Source: Saccharothrix carnea
GTDB taxonomy: Bacteria > Actinomycetota > Actinomycetes > Mycobacteriales > Pseudonocardiaceae
Length of the DNA stretch: 64,000 bases
Reading direction: 5' to 3'
Assembly (NCBI RefSeq): GCF_003014735.1
Contig: NZ_PYAX01000003.1
Span: forward strand, 186,001 to 250,000
Positions 46,340 through 54,274 of this stretch are shown piece after piece; the first letter of the stretch is position 1; each line of letters opens with the position of its first letter. A program made the translations under genes and the position numbers. Under the pieces are notes generated by a model. The model did no database searches and was not told the DNA's origin. It worked only from the letters and a program-made list of their open reading frames with translations.

Positions 46340-46798
46340 ATGAGTTGGTCCGACTTCTACCGACGACGCGACGCTCTGGACGCCGTGCTCCGCGCCGCGG
46401 CGGGGGATCCCGCGGCACCCCTGACGTTCGACCGCGACCTGTTCGGCACCGAGGACGAGCTGCTCCTGGCCCTGCACTACCGCTGGATGCAGCAGCTCAC
46501 CGGACGGCTCGGCACGGCGCTGGAGGACAGCGACGACGACCGGGTCGAGACCGTCGCCCGCACGTGGCGCGCGCTGGCGGCCGAGCAGCCGGTGCTGCGC
46601 GCGGTGCTCGACGCGCACCTGACGTCCACCGAGGCGATCGAGCGGGAGCAGCGCCTGCTGGCGCTCACCGCGGGCCTGGCGGAGCTGTCCGAGCCGAGCG
46701 CGGAGATCGCCCGCGTCGGCGCGGCGTTCGCGAGCCTGCTGCGCACGCGGCCCGCCGTCGTGCCGGGCAGGCACCGCAGGCTCGCCAAGAGCGCCTGA
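46340..46798 (+). CDS. Hypothetical helical protein
   Basis: This 152-residue, mostly helical acidic/basic protein begins MSWSDFYRRRDALDAVLRAA and ends RHRRLAKSA. No family is recognised. ATG 46340 is chosen because GGAGG lies eight bases upstream; a GTG six bases earlier is too close to it. It is divergent from the TetR gene and 21 bases before the SDR gene, so the two plus-strand genes likely form the regulated unit. Confidence 0.75.
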   Translation: MSWSDFYRRRDALDAVLRAAAGDPAAPLTFDRDLFGTEDELLLALHYRWMQQLTGRLGTALEDSDDDRVETVARTWRALAAEQPVLRAVLDAHLTSTEAIEREQRLLALTAGLAELSEPSAEIARVGAAFASLLRTRPAVVPGRHRRLAKSA

Positions 46799-46819
46799 CC
46801 ACCTGGTAGGTATTGACCC

Positions 46820-47761
46820 ATGCCGAAGTGGATCGCCCGGAAGTGGGACATCGCGGACATCCCGGACCAGAGCGGGCGCACCGCGCTGGTCACCGGGGCC
46901 AACTCGGGCCTCGGCCTGCGCACCGCCGAGGTGCTCGCGGGCAAGGGCGCGCACGTCCTGCTGGCCTGCCGGTCCCCCGAACGCGGGCAACGCGCACTGG
47001 AGCGCGTGCTCGCCACCGGTGGCAAGGCCGACCTGGTGCGGCTGGACCTGGCCGACCTGTCGTCGGTGCGCGCGGCCGCGGCTTCGGTGCGTGAAAGCAC
47101 GGGTGACGCGCTGGACGTGCTGGTGAACAACGCGGGCGTGATGGCGGTGCCGCTGGGGCGCACCGCGGACGGGTTCGAGCGCCAGTTCGGCACCAACCAC
47201 CTGGGCCACGCCGCGTTGACGTGGCTGCTGATGCCCGCGCTGCGCACCCGGCCGGGCGCACGCGTGGTCACCGTGTCGAGCCTGGCCCACCAGGCGGGCC
47301 GGATCGACCTGGCCGACCCGAACTACGAGGTGCGCCGCTACACGTCGTGGGGCGCCTACGGGCAGTCGAAGCTGGCCAACCTGCTGTTCGCCAGGGAGCT
47401 GCACCGCCGCACCCGGGCCGCGGGCGTGGACGTGACGTCCGTCGCGGCGCACCCCGGCATCACCGCCACCGAGCTGAGCGCCAACATGGCCCGTGCGCGG
47501 GGCAACGCGCTGCTCGCGCTCGGCACCAAGATCAGCGACTTCTTCTCGCAGTCCGTCGAGGTGGGAGCGTTGCCGCAGCTCTACGCGGCGACGGCACCGG
47601 ACGTCGAACCGGGCGGCTACTACGGTCCGGACGGGTTCCGCGAGATGCGCGGCCACCCGGCGCCGGCGGGGTCGACCGCGGCGGCCCGGGACGAGCTCGC
47701 GGCCAGCCGGTTGTGGGACTTGACGGCCAAGCTCACGGGCGTCGCGCCCGACCCCTCGTGA
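46820..47761 (+). CDS. Short-chain dehydrogenase/reductase (retinol-dehydrogenase-like)
   Basis: The 313-residue SDR has the cofactor motif TGANSGLG (residues 25-32), NNAG (103-106), catalytic serine in VTVSSLAHQAG and Tyr180-x-x-x-Lys184 in YGQSK. Its build resembles the retinol-dehydrogenase/WW-domain-oxidoreductase-like group. Substrate is unknown. It follows the hypothetical gene under the same likely TetR control. Confidence 0.92.
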   Translation: MPKWIARKWDIADIPDQSGRTALVTGANSGLGLRTAEVLAGKGAHVLLACRSPERGQRALERVLATGGKADLVRLDLADLSSVRAAAASVRESTGDALDVLVNNAGVMAVPLGRTADGFERQFGTNHLGHAALTWLLMPALRTRPGARVVTVSSLAHQAGRIDLADPNYEVRRYTSWGAYGQSKLANLLFARELHRRTRAAGVDVTSVAAHPGITATELSANMARARGNALLALGTKISDFFSQSVEVGALPQLYAATAPDVEPGGYYGPDGFREMRGHPAPAGSTAAARDELAASRLWDLTAKLTGVAPDPS

Positions 47762-47763
47762 CG

Positions 47764-47769
47764 TAGGGT
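47764..47769 (+). promoter_or_regulatory. Putative -10 of leaderless lipA promoter
   Basis: TAGGGT is seven bases before GTG 47777 and directly follows the SDR stop, with no ribosome binding site between. Confidence 0.5.
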
Positions 47770-47776
47770 TGAAGTC

Positions 47777-48781
47777 GTGACCGTCGTACCTGAAGGTCGG
47801 AAGCTGCTGCGGCTGGAAGTCCGCAACAGCCAAACGCCCATCGAGAAGAAGCCCTCGTGGATCAAGACCAAGGCGAAGATGGGCCCCGAGTACCGGGAGC
47901 TCAAGGGCCTGGTCAAACGCGAGGGCCTGCACACGGTGTGCGAAGAGGCCGGTTGTCCCAACATCTACGAGTGCTGGGAAGACCGGGAGGCCACCTTCCT
48001 GATCGGTGGCGAGCAGTGCACCCGTCGCTGCGACTTCTGCCAGATCGACACCGGCAAGCCCGCCGACCTCGACCGCGATGAACCGCGTCGGGTGGCGGAG
48101 TCGGTGCAGGCCATGGGTCTGCGCTACTCGACCGTGACCGGCGTGGCGCGTGACGACCTGGAGGACGGCGGTGCCTGGCTGTACGCCGAGACCGTCCGCC
48201 AGATCCACGCGATGAACCCGGGCACCGGCGTGGAGCTGCTGATCCCCGACTTCAACGCGGTGCCCGAGCAGCTGGCCGAGGTGTTCTCGTCACGGCCCGA
48301 GGTGCTGGCGCACAACTTGGAGACCGTGCCGCGCATCTTCAAGCGCATCCGGCCGGCGTTCCGCTACGAGCGGTCGCTGGAGGTCATCACCGCGGCCCGC
48401 GAGGCGGGCCTGGTGACGAAGTCCAACCTGATCCTGGGCATGGGCGAGACGCCGGACGAGGTCACCGAGGCGTTGAGCGACCTGTACGACGCGGGCTGCG
48501 AGATCATCACCATCACGCAGTACCTGCGGCCCTCGCCCCGGCACCACCCGGTGGAGCGGTGGGTCAAGCCGGAGGAGTTCGTGACGCACAAGGAGACCGC
48601 CGAGCGGATCGGCTTCTCCGGTGTCATGGCCGGTCCCCTGGTGCGCTCGTCCTACCGCGCCGGCCGGCTGTACGCGCAGGCCGTGCAGAAGCGCGGCGAC
48701 GTGCTGCCGGAGAACCTCCACCACCTGCTCGAAGCGGGCAGTGCCGCGCAGGAGATCACCTCACTGCTGTCGGCTCGCTGA
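47777..48781 (+). CDS. lipA: Lipoyl synthase
   Basis: This 334-residue radical-SAM enzyme inserts two sulfurs into octanoyl-E2. It has both 4Fe-4S sites: the auxiliary cluster cysteines Cys55, Cys60 and Cys66 ([12 protein letters not shown]) and the radical-SAM CxxxCxxC at Cys81, Cys85 and Cys88 (CTRRCDFC). The expected C-terminal RSSYRAG is present. GTG 47777 lies seven bases after TAGGGT. Its 3' end overlaps the convergent gene by 26 bases. Confidence 0.97.
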   Translation: MTVVPEGRKLLRLEVRNSQTPIEKKPSWIKTKAKMGPEYRELKGLVKREGLHTVCEEAGCPNIYECWEDREATFLIGGEQCTRRCDFCQIDTGKPADLDRDEPRRVAESVQAMGLRYSTVTGVARDDLEDGGAWLYAETVRQIHAMNPGTGVELLIPDFNAVPEQLAEVFSSRPEVLAHNLETVPRIFKRIRPAFRYERSLEVITAAREAGLVTKSNLILGMGETPDEVTEALSDLYDAGCEIITITQYLRPSPRHHPVERWVKPEEFVTHKETAERIGFSGVMAGPLVRSSYRAGRLYAQAVQKRGDVLPENLHHLLEAGSAAQEITSLLSAR

Positions 48782-49787
48782 CCACCACGCCGTCCAGCGC
48801 CCGGACGTAGTCCGCTCCGAAGGCGCTGGACGGCGTGTGCGCGCCGGGGGTCGTGTCGGCCAGGCGCTGGACCGCCTTGATCACCGAGTCGGCGGTGAGG
48901 TCGTAGGCGTTCGGGCCGGTGAGCGCGGCGCGGACCCGGTTGCCGTCGCCGTCCCAGGCCTCGCCGAAGACCTCGCTGCGCGTCCTGGCCCTGGTGGTGT
49001 CGTTCGGGCCGCCGATGCGCTTGGCCAACGCGGTGCCGAGCCGTTGCGCGGCTCTGGTGCGCAGCAGCGGCGCGGTGAGCGGCTGGAGCTTGCCCAGCAC
49101 GCCGGGGATCGTGGTGAACGTGGTGATGTTCGGGATGCCGGTGGACCGGTAGGCCGTGCTCACGTCGCCCCACGGGATGGCGCCGACCTCCCTCGGCCGG
49201 TCGCGGAAGTGCGCCGTGCGCCGGCGGTGGCCCAGCCGGACGTTCCGGACCTCGCCGTCCACGCGTGCCCGTCCACCGCCACCCGAGCCTTCGACGGCCG
49301 TGCGCGCCGTGCCCGCGCTGGCGCCGCCCTGGACCAGGAACGCGAGGTCGAGGTGCGTGGCCGTGGGCAGGGCGTCGTGCAGCAGGGCGGCGACGCAGTC
49401 GGTGGGCACGACGTCGAACCCGGCGCCGGGCAGCAGCACCACCCCGGCCGCCTTGGCTTCGGCGTCACGTCGGCTCACGGCCTCGAAGACGTCGATCTCG
49501 CCGGTGATGTCGAGGTAGTGCGTGCCGCTCTTCAGGCAGGCGTCCACCATCGGCCCGGAGGTGGCCGAGAACGGCCCGGCGCAGTGGGCGACCGCGTCCA
49601 CGTCCTCCAGTGCCCCTACCGCTTCGGCGAGGCCGAACACCCGGTGCTCCAGCCCGAGCCGTTCGGCCAGGGGTCGCACCTTCGCCGCGTCCCGCCCGGC
49701 CAGCACCGGCCGCAGCCCGCGCCGGACCGCCAGTTCCGCGACGAGCGTGCCCGTGAACCCGTAAGCGCCGTAGACCATCCACCTCAT
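48756..49787 (-). CDS. Saccharopine-dehydrogenase-like (trans-acting enoyl-reductase type) oxidoreductase
   Basis: The 343-residue protein has an N-terminal nucleotide-binding fold ([20 protein letters not shown]) with [19 protein letters not shown], followed by [20 protein letters not shown] and [16 protein letters not shown]. This matches the saccharopine dehydrogenase NADP-binding family, in which actinobacterial members include trans-acting enoyl reductases; its real substrate is unknown. Its end runs antisense into lipA for 26 bases. Confidence 0.85.
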   Translation of the reverse strand: MRWMVYGAYGFTGTLVAELAVRRGLRPVLAGRDAAKVRPLAERLGLEHRVFGLAEAVGALEDVDAVAHCAGPFSATSGPMVDACLKSGTHYLDITGEIDVFEAVSRRDAEAKAAGVVLLPGAGFDVVPTDCVAALLHDALPTATHLDLAFLVQGGASAGTARTAVEGSGGGGRARVDGEVRNVRLGHRRRTAHFRDRPREVGAIPWGDVSTAYRSTGIPNITTFTTIPGVLGKLQPLTAPLLRTRAAQRLGTALAKRIGGPNDTTRARTRSEVFGEAWDGDGNRVRAALTGPNAYDLTADSVIKAVQRLADTTPGAHTPSSAFGADYVRALDGVVVSEPTAVR

Positions 49788-49811
49788 GCGGTAGAAGCTA
49801 CTCGCAGGTAG

Positions 49812-50102
49812 CTACCGGGACGACTTGCGCCGCACCACGAGGGTCCCGGCCACGCACAACATCCCCACGACCGTCACCGGCGCCGCCCAGGCCAACCGCT
49901 CCATCCGCAGCCGACCGCAGATCTCGACGAACGCCGCACCCTCGGCCTCGACCGCGACCTCGTCGAACCCCATGCCGACGCTGTTGCCGCAGGCGACCGG
50001 AACGCCCGCCGGCGAGTCGGTGGACAGGGGCAGCAACATGATCAGCAACCCGGCCAGGAAGAACGCGACACCGACCACCGCGGTGACCGTCCTGGGCGAC
50101 AT
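49812..50102 (-). CDS. Small two-helix membrane protein, hypothetical
   Basis: This 96-residue protein has two membrane helices (VTAVVGVAFFLAGLLIMLL and WAAPVTVVGMLCVAGTLVV) that flank an extracytoplasmic loop of about 40 residues. The loop has two cysteines (VACGNS, EICGRL) that could form a disulfide. No family is recognised. The promoter region upstream carries repeated ATAGGGGG boxes (see 50134-50180). Confidence 0.7.
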   Translation of the reverse strand: MSPRTVTAVVGVAFFLAGLLIMLLPLSTDSPAGVPVACGNSVGMGFDEVAVEAEGAAFVEICGRLRMERLAWAAPVTVVGMLCVAGTLVVRRKSSR

Positions 50103-50133
50103 GCGAGGAAGTTACGTCCTCGACACGCTCCGG

Positions 50134-50180
50134 GATAGGGGGATGTCACATAGGGGGACCTGGTTAGCAGCCCCTAATGC
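50134..50180. promoter_or_regulatory. Direct and inverted ATAGGGGG/CCCCTA boxes
   Basis: ATAGGGGGA occurs twice (50135-50143 and 50150-50158) and CCCCTA follows at 50172-50177 in inverted orientation. The group lies 30-80 bases upstream of the small membrane protein gene on the minus strand and looks like a binding array. No known regulator is assigned. Confidence 0.4.
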
Positions 50181-50577
50181 GCCGTTCGGCCTACTCGGGG
50201 CGAGCGGATGCTTCCGTGCGCCGAACGGTCCGGGCACCGGTCGGACAATTCTGCGGCACCGATACCGCGCGTTTTTCGAAAACCGTTTTCACCACCTGAC
50301 GGTCACCGACCAGCCACCTAATCACTCGAACGAGTGACTTGTTTTCTGCCACCGCTACCCGAACCGACCAGACACCCCACCGCAGCGTGCCCGAGCCGGA
50401 CCGCTGACCCGATCACCGCACCTCATCGCCGTGCTGTGATCGACTTCGCCGCCGGGCTCAGCCCTCTCGCCGCTCACCGACCGACCCCGCCGTTTCACCC
50501 TCCCGTGCGCGATCGTCGATTCACCGGAGCAATTCCCGCACTTTTCCGCCACCCCGCAGAAGGAGCACCGGACCGCC
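50181..50577. other. Non-coding, relatively AT-rich gap with palindromes
   Basis: I see no gene here. The gap contains TTTTCGAAAA (50273-50282), an AT-rich patch around it and a 16-base palindrome TCACTCG-AA-CGAGTGA (50322-50337). The patch contrasts with the GC-rich surroundings and marks the left edge of the accessory stretch. Confidence 0.5.
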
Positions 50578-51111
50578 GTGAACGCCCTCGAAGACGACAC
50601 CCTCTTGGCCGCCCTGGAACGCCGACTCGCCGCCGCGCTGGGCGGCAGCACCCGGTTCGGTCGACTGGCGCTGCGCTGGCCCGCCGCCGCGGCGGACCGG
50701 GCCCGCGACACGGTGGCGTTCCGCTCCAACGACGTGGGCGGCTACGGCCCACTCCCCCTCGACGCGACCCTGGACGTCACCACCGTCACCGCCCGCTTCG
50801 CCCACATCCCCGAGTTCGCCAGGACGGACGAGCTGAAGCAGTCCCGCCTCATCCCGTGCGCCGACCGGGAACGCGAACGACTGCTCACCGCCCCGATCCC
50901 CCTGGACCACTGGCTGACCTTCGACACCACCCTCCACGGCCGCACCTACCGCCTGCACGAAGGCCGGTGGCGCCGGGTGGGGCACACCGAGTCCACGAAC
51001 GACCCCGTGTCGGCCCCCGAGCCGTGCTGTGAGGTGTTCTGGACCTCGCTCGGGCAGCACCCCGGCGGCGAGGGCCACGTCGTGGGTGCGGGACTGGCCG
51101 GGCGCCCTTGA
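50578..51111 (+). CDS. DUF6119-like protein, partial compared with family
   Basis: This 177-residue protein has a middle part, FAHIPEFARTDELKQSRLIPC and IPLDHWLTFDTTLHGRTYRL, which resembles the sporadically distributed DUF6119 (TIGR04141) family. In that family a similar W-x-x-x-E-x-x-x-G-x-x-Y-x-L region precedes the end of the core. Members are normally several hundred residues long, so this one lacks much of the family's length, and it may be a fragment or a compact form. The likeness is judged by eye and is tentative. GTG 50578 has AAGGAG about 13 bases upstream. Confidence 0.55.
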   Translation: MNALEDDTLLAALERRLAAALGGSTRFGRLALRWPAAAADRARDTVAFRSNDVGGYGPLPLDATLDVTTVTARFAHIPEFARTDELKQSRLIPCADRERERLLTAPIPLDHWLTFDTTLHGRTYRLHEGRWRRVGHTESTNDPVSAPEPCCEVFWTSLGQHPGGEGHVVGAGLAGRP

Positions 51112-51165
51112 TCGCCACCTGATCAGGCGACGGACTTCACCGCCCGCCGGTGGTTCGATGGCACC

Positions 51166-51774
51166 GTGCGATCAGCCGACCCCGCGCCGCTCGTCGTGTT
51201 CGTCGTCGGAGCCCCCGGAGCGGGCAAGAGCACGGTGGTCCGGCACCTCGCCGAGCGCCTGCGGTGCGCGGAGTTCCTGAGCGGCGACGTGCTGCGGCGC
51301 ACCGCCGAGGAGGACACCGAGCTCGGGCGTGACGTCGCCGACCGGTTGTCCCGTGACGAGACGATGCCGGTGGCGCTGTACTGCCGGATCGTGCGGCGCG
51401 AGGTCGGCCGCGGTCGGCACACCGGCCTGGTCTTCGACGGGTTCCCCCGGACGCTGGAACAGTGCCTGGCCATCCCCGCCGTGCTCGACGCCGCCGGGGT
51501 GCCGGGCGCGGAGGTGCTCGGGTTGGGGCTGCACGTGCCGGCGGCGGTGTCGATCGAGCGGATCCGCCGCCGCGACGAGCGCGCCGAGGACACCGCGCGC
51601 ACGGCTTGGACGCGGTTGTCGACCCACGCCCGGCGTTCCGCGGACATCGCCGGGGCCTTCGCCGAACGGTGGCCCTACGTCGAAGTGGACGCGACCGCCC
51701 GCGTCGAGCGCGTGGTCCGTGCCGCGTTGGCGGCGCTCTCAGGACAGGTCGACCGCGTCGCCGAACGCCGCTGA
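51166..51774 (+). CDS. Adenylate-kinase-like nucleoside monophosphate kinase
   Basis: The 202-residue protein has the P-loop GAPGAGKSTVV, an NMP-binding stretch LSGDVLRRTAEEDTELG, the family signature LVFDGFPRTLEQ and a short lid with R-x-x-R-x-E-R-A-E-D (IRRRDERAEDTARTAW), matching short-lid adenylate/UMP-CMP kinases. It is a second-copy type, distinct from the housekeeping adk usually found beside secY. Phosphate acceptor is not known. Its last 36 bases overlap the end of the convergent phosphoribosyltransferase-like remnant. Confidence 0.85.
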   Translation: MRSADPAPLVVFVVGAPGAGKSTVVRHLAERLRCAEFLSGDVLRRTAEEDTELGRDVADRLSRDETMPVALYCRIVRREVGRGRHTGLVFDGFPRTLEQCLAIPAVLDAAGVPGAEVLGLGLHVPAAVSIERIRRRDERAEDTARTAWTRLSTHARRSADIAGAFAERWPYVEVDATARVERVVRAALAALSGQVDRVAERR

Positions 51775-52257
51775 CTCACGCGCCAACGAGGTGAGGTCGA
51801 CCGGTTCGCGGGCGAACGAGAACTCCGGGCTGTCCAGCAAGCCGTGGGCGCGTGCTTCCAGCCAGGACAGCTCGCGGTACTTGTCCGGCGCCATGAACTG
51901 CGCCCCGAAGTCCCAGCCGACCCCTGACACCTGCCGGTCGCCGTAGAGCCGCCGCGCCCGCTCGCGGTAGACGTCCGCGGTGACGGTGTCGGGGTGGTTG
52001 AACGACAGGTCGAACCCGTTGGCACCCAAGCCGAACACGGCCAGGCCGTACAGGATCGTGCACTCGATCCCCGTCCGGGCGCAGAACTCGGTGATCCGCC
52101 GGGCTCCGACCGCACTGCCCGCGTACGACAGCAGGAAGAGCCGTTCGAGGCGGTGCACCTGCCGGTAAGCGTCGAGGGCCGAGACCACCGTGGCGCCGGA
52201 CGCGACGGTGTCACCGACGACGAGGCACGGCCTGCCCGGACCCGGCTCTCTCCCACG
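51739..52257 (-). pseudogene. Phosphoribosyltransferase-like protein lacking its N-terminus and start
   Basis: The frame opens after a TGA at 52260-52258 and at once reads RPCLVVGDTVASGATVVSAL, the PRPP-binding loop of type I phosphoribosyltransferases, then LERLFLLSYAGSAVGARRIT and about 110 further residues. No ATG, GTG or TTG stands before the loop. An ATG at 52268 in another frame could reach it only through a frameshift near 52225. In intact enzymes the loop lies about 80-100 residues in, so the N-terminal half is missing. It follows the deoxyribosyltransferase-like gene by about 20 bases. Confidence 0.6.
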
Positions 52258-52280
52258 TCAGGGCGCATCGCGGTGCGCCG

Positions 52281-52859
52281 TCACCGGTGGACGCCGAGCC
52301 GGTGCAGCGCGTCCAGCATCGGCTGGTCGCCCGCCAGCACGTTGGACCGGTACTCGTCTATCGACGCCCGCAACCAGGCGGGCGTCCCGACCGGGTCGCG
52401 CGGAGCAGCCGGGAGCCTGCCCAGTGCCTCTCCCGCCTCGGTGAAGTCGTCCACCACCGCCAGTGCCAGCGAGGCGACGTGCGGGTGCACGTAGTCGCTG
52501 ACGCGCGCCCCCCGGTATTCCAGGTGGTCCCGGCGGTACTTCGAGTTGCGCGGCGCCACCACGATCACCGGCGTCCGCAGCGAGGCCGCGGCGGCCATCT
52601 CCACACCGATGCCCAGACCGCGTCGCTCGCGCGCGTCGACCACCACCGCGGACGCCATGAGCACCTGGAACATGTCCCGCCCGAACTGCCCCAGCACGTT
52701 GGCCGGGTCGGTGATCGGGTCGTCCGGGTTCAGGAACACCACCTCCAGCGGGTGGGCTCCCTCCTGGACCTGCTTGCGTTCCAGGTCGGTCCAGCACAGC
52801 TTCCGCTCATCGCCCTCGCCTTTCGCGATGGAGCCCGAGCAGTACACCGAAATGATCAT
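52281..52859 (-). CDS. Nucleoside 2-deoxyribosyltransferase-like protein
   Basis: The 192-residue protein has a Rossmann-like start IISVYCSGSIAKGEGDERK, VVFLNPDDPITDP, then DMFQVLMASAVVVDARERRG and GIGVEMAAAASLRTPVIVVA. The DxxxI/V...D and G-x-x-x-E pattern is that of nucleoside 2-deoxyribosyltransferases (Glu as nucleophile or binding residue), a fold also used in nucleotide-sensing or NAD-cleaving conflict proteins. Real activity is unknown. ATG 52859 has GGGAG four bases upstream. It starts 16 bases after the stop of the 371-residue gene and is surely co-transcribed with it. Confidence 0.75.
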   Translation of the reverse strand: MIISVYCSGSIAKGEGDERKLCWTDLERKQVQEGAHPLEVVFLNPDDPITDPANVLGQFGRDMFQVLMASAVVVDARERRGLGIGVEMAAAASLRTPVIVVAPRNSKYRRDHLEYRGARVSDYVHPHVASLALAVVDDFTEAGEALGRLPAAPRDPVGTPAWLRASIDEYRSNVLAGDQPMLDALHRLGVHR

Positions 52860-52875
52860 TGATCTCCCGTTCCGG

Positions 52876-53991
52876 TCATGCGTACAGCGAGTCCGCCGCG
52901 ATTCGGACGGCGGACTCGGCCTGAGCCAGGGATTTCACTTCGGCCGGCCGGGAAGCGCGTGAGCGCACCACCGCCCGGCGCAGACCTTCCATCCGGTCCG
53001 AGGACTGGCTCGCCACGGCTATCGAGCCGAATTCCGGGTTGGACCGCAGTTGCACCAGCTCTGCCCACGAGGCGGTGACGTGGATGAATTCGGCCAATCC
53101 GAGCCACTGGAGCGCGAGATCCAGGGACCGCGCGGACACCGCGGACACACCCGGGTCGTGCTCCACACCGCAGGACAGCCCGCCGAAGGGGAAGTCCCGC
53201 AGGATGATGGCGTCGAGGTCGTGCAGGTAGCTCGACAAGTAGGCGCGGGAGACGAACCAACCGATGCGCGCCAACTCCTCCGGGCGCGGCCGGGCCGGAA
53301 TCGCCCGTGCGACGAACCGGGTGACGAACGCCTGCTCCCCCAACCTCTCGGGCACGGCCCGCAACTCGCCCTCCGGTTCGCGGTGCCCCGGGGGCCAGTG
53401 CCTCGCCAGGCTCGCCGCCAGCCGGGCCAACTCCCCGTCCCGGCTCAGGGCCGCGTCCCACCGGCGGGCGATGTGGTCGGCGGTCGAGCCCGCCCCGCGG
53501 GGACTCCAGACCAGGTCTTGGGCTATGGCGAGGGACGTCGGCGTCACGTAGGGGTTCTGCGGGTCCGCGCGGTACTCGGCGGCCTTCTGCTCGCCGTACC
53601 GCACCACGTCCGGGACCGGTGCGCAGTAGGCGACCTGCTGCAGCGCGACCAAGCCGCGCAGCAGCTCCAGCAGGCGCGGTATGCCTGGCACTTCGAACAG
53701 GTAGGAAGCGGGCATGACCAGGTTCGCGTCGGTCGCGAGCACGGCGAGGCGCGTCGCGTACAACGCCTGCCCGGTGGTCAACTGCGATTCCCCGCGCCGA
53801 AGGGGGAAGCCGTAGCAGTGCAGGATCTCCGGGTTGAGGTACTGCACGAAGACCGGCCGACTCCGATCGTAAAGAGGATCGGCCGGCCGCGCGCCGTTCA
53901 AGTAGATGTCCCGACCCGCCACGTAGGCGTCGCGAGCAGTCGTCACGACCTGCGTCTGTTTGTCGGACATCGATGCCACCGAGGCGCCCAT
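52876..53991 (-). CDS. Unknown 371-residue protein with AGRDIYLNG motif, first gene of accessory unit
   Basis: No family is recognised. The N-terminus reads QTQVVTTARDAYVAGRDIYL and then NG, a short motif of a kind I know at the front of actinobacterial conflict-system and STAND proteins. The rest is mostly helical, with one Cys pair far apart and stretches such as PVFVQYLNPEILHCYGFPL, ARIGWFVSRAYLSSYLHDLD and FPFGGLSCGVEHDPG. No membrane segment is visible. ATG 53991 is used; ATG 53970 is an alternative as neither has a strong ribosome binding site. It precedes the deoxyribosyltransferase-like gene by 16 bases. Confidence 0.7.
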   Translation of the reverse strand: MGASVASMSDKQTQVVTTARDAYVAGRDIYLNGARPADPLYDRSRPVFVQYLNPEILHCYGFPLRRGESQLTTGQALYATRLAVLATDANLVMPASYLFEVPGIPRLLELLRGLVALQQVAYCAPVPDVVRYGEQKAAEYRADPQNPYVTPTSLAIAQDLVWSPRGAGSTADHIARRWDAALSRDGELARLAASLARHWPPGHREPEGELRAVPERLGEQAFVTRFVARAIPARPRPEELARIGWFVSRAYLSSYLHDLDAIILRDFPFGGLSCGVEHDPGVSAVSARSLDLALQWLGLAEFIHVTASWAELVQLRSNPEFGSIAVASQSSDRMEGLRRAVVRSRASRPAEVKSLAQAESAVRIAADSLYA

Positions 53992-54274
53992 CCCTCACCC
54001 CGGCACGAGCCCACGAGCGAACCGCCACCCCACGTCCCACCCCCGACCAGCGCGAATGGCGAGGCTAGCAACGCGACCGGAACGAACTTCCGCAGTTATG
54101 TGGAACGGTCCAGGATGACACCCCAAAGAGTGCATCCATTCCACGAGACCGAGCGCGTTTTCCCGGCCTGCGCCACCCCTGAAACGGGAATTCCAGGCCG
54201 GGAAGGGACGATCGTCGAATCGTCACGGCGCGACAAACGTCGGACAACCCGGGGGACAGCCGAATGCCTGACAC
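53992..54274. other. Intergenic gap, 283 bases
   Basis: I see no gene in this gap. It must contain the promoter of the three-gene minus-strand unit; no clear -10/-35 pair or strong hairpin stands out. Confidence 0.4.
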
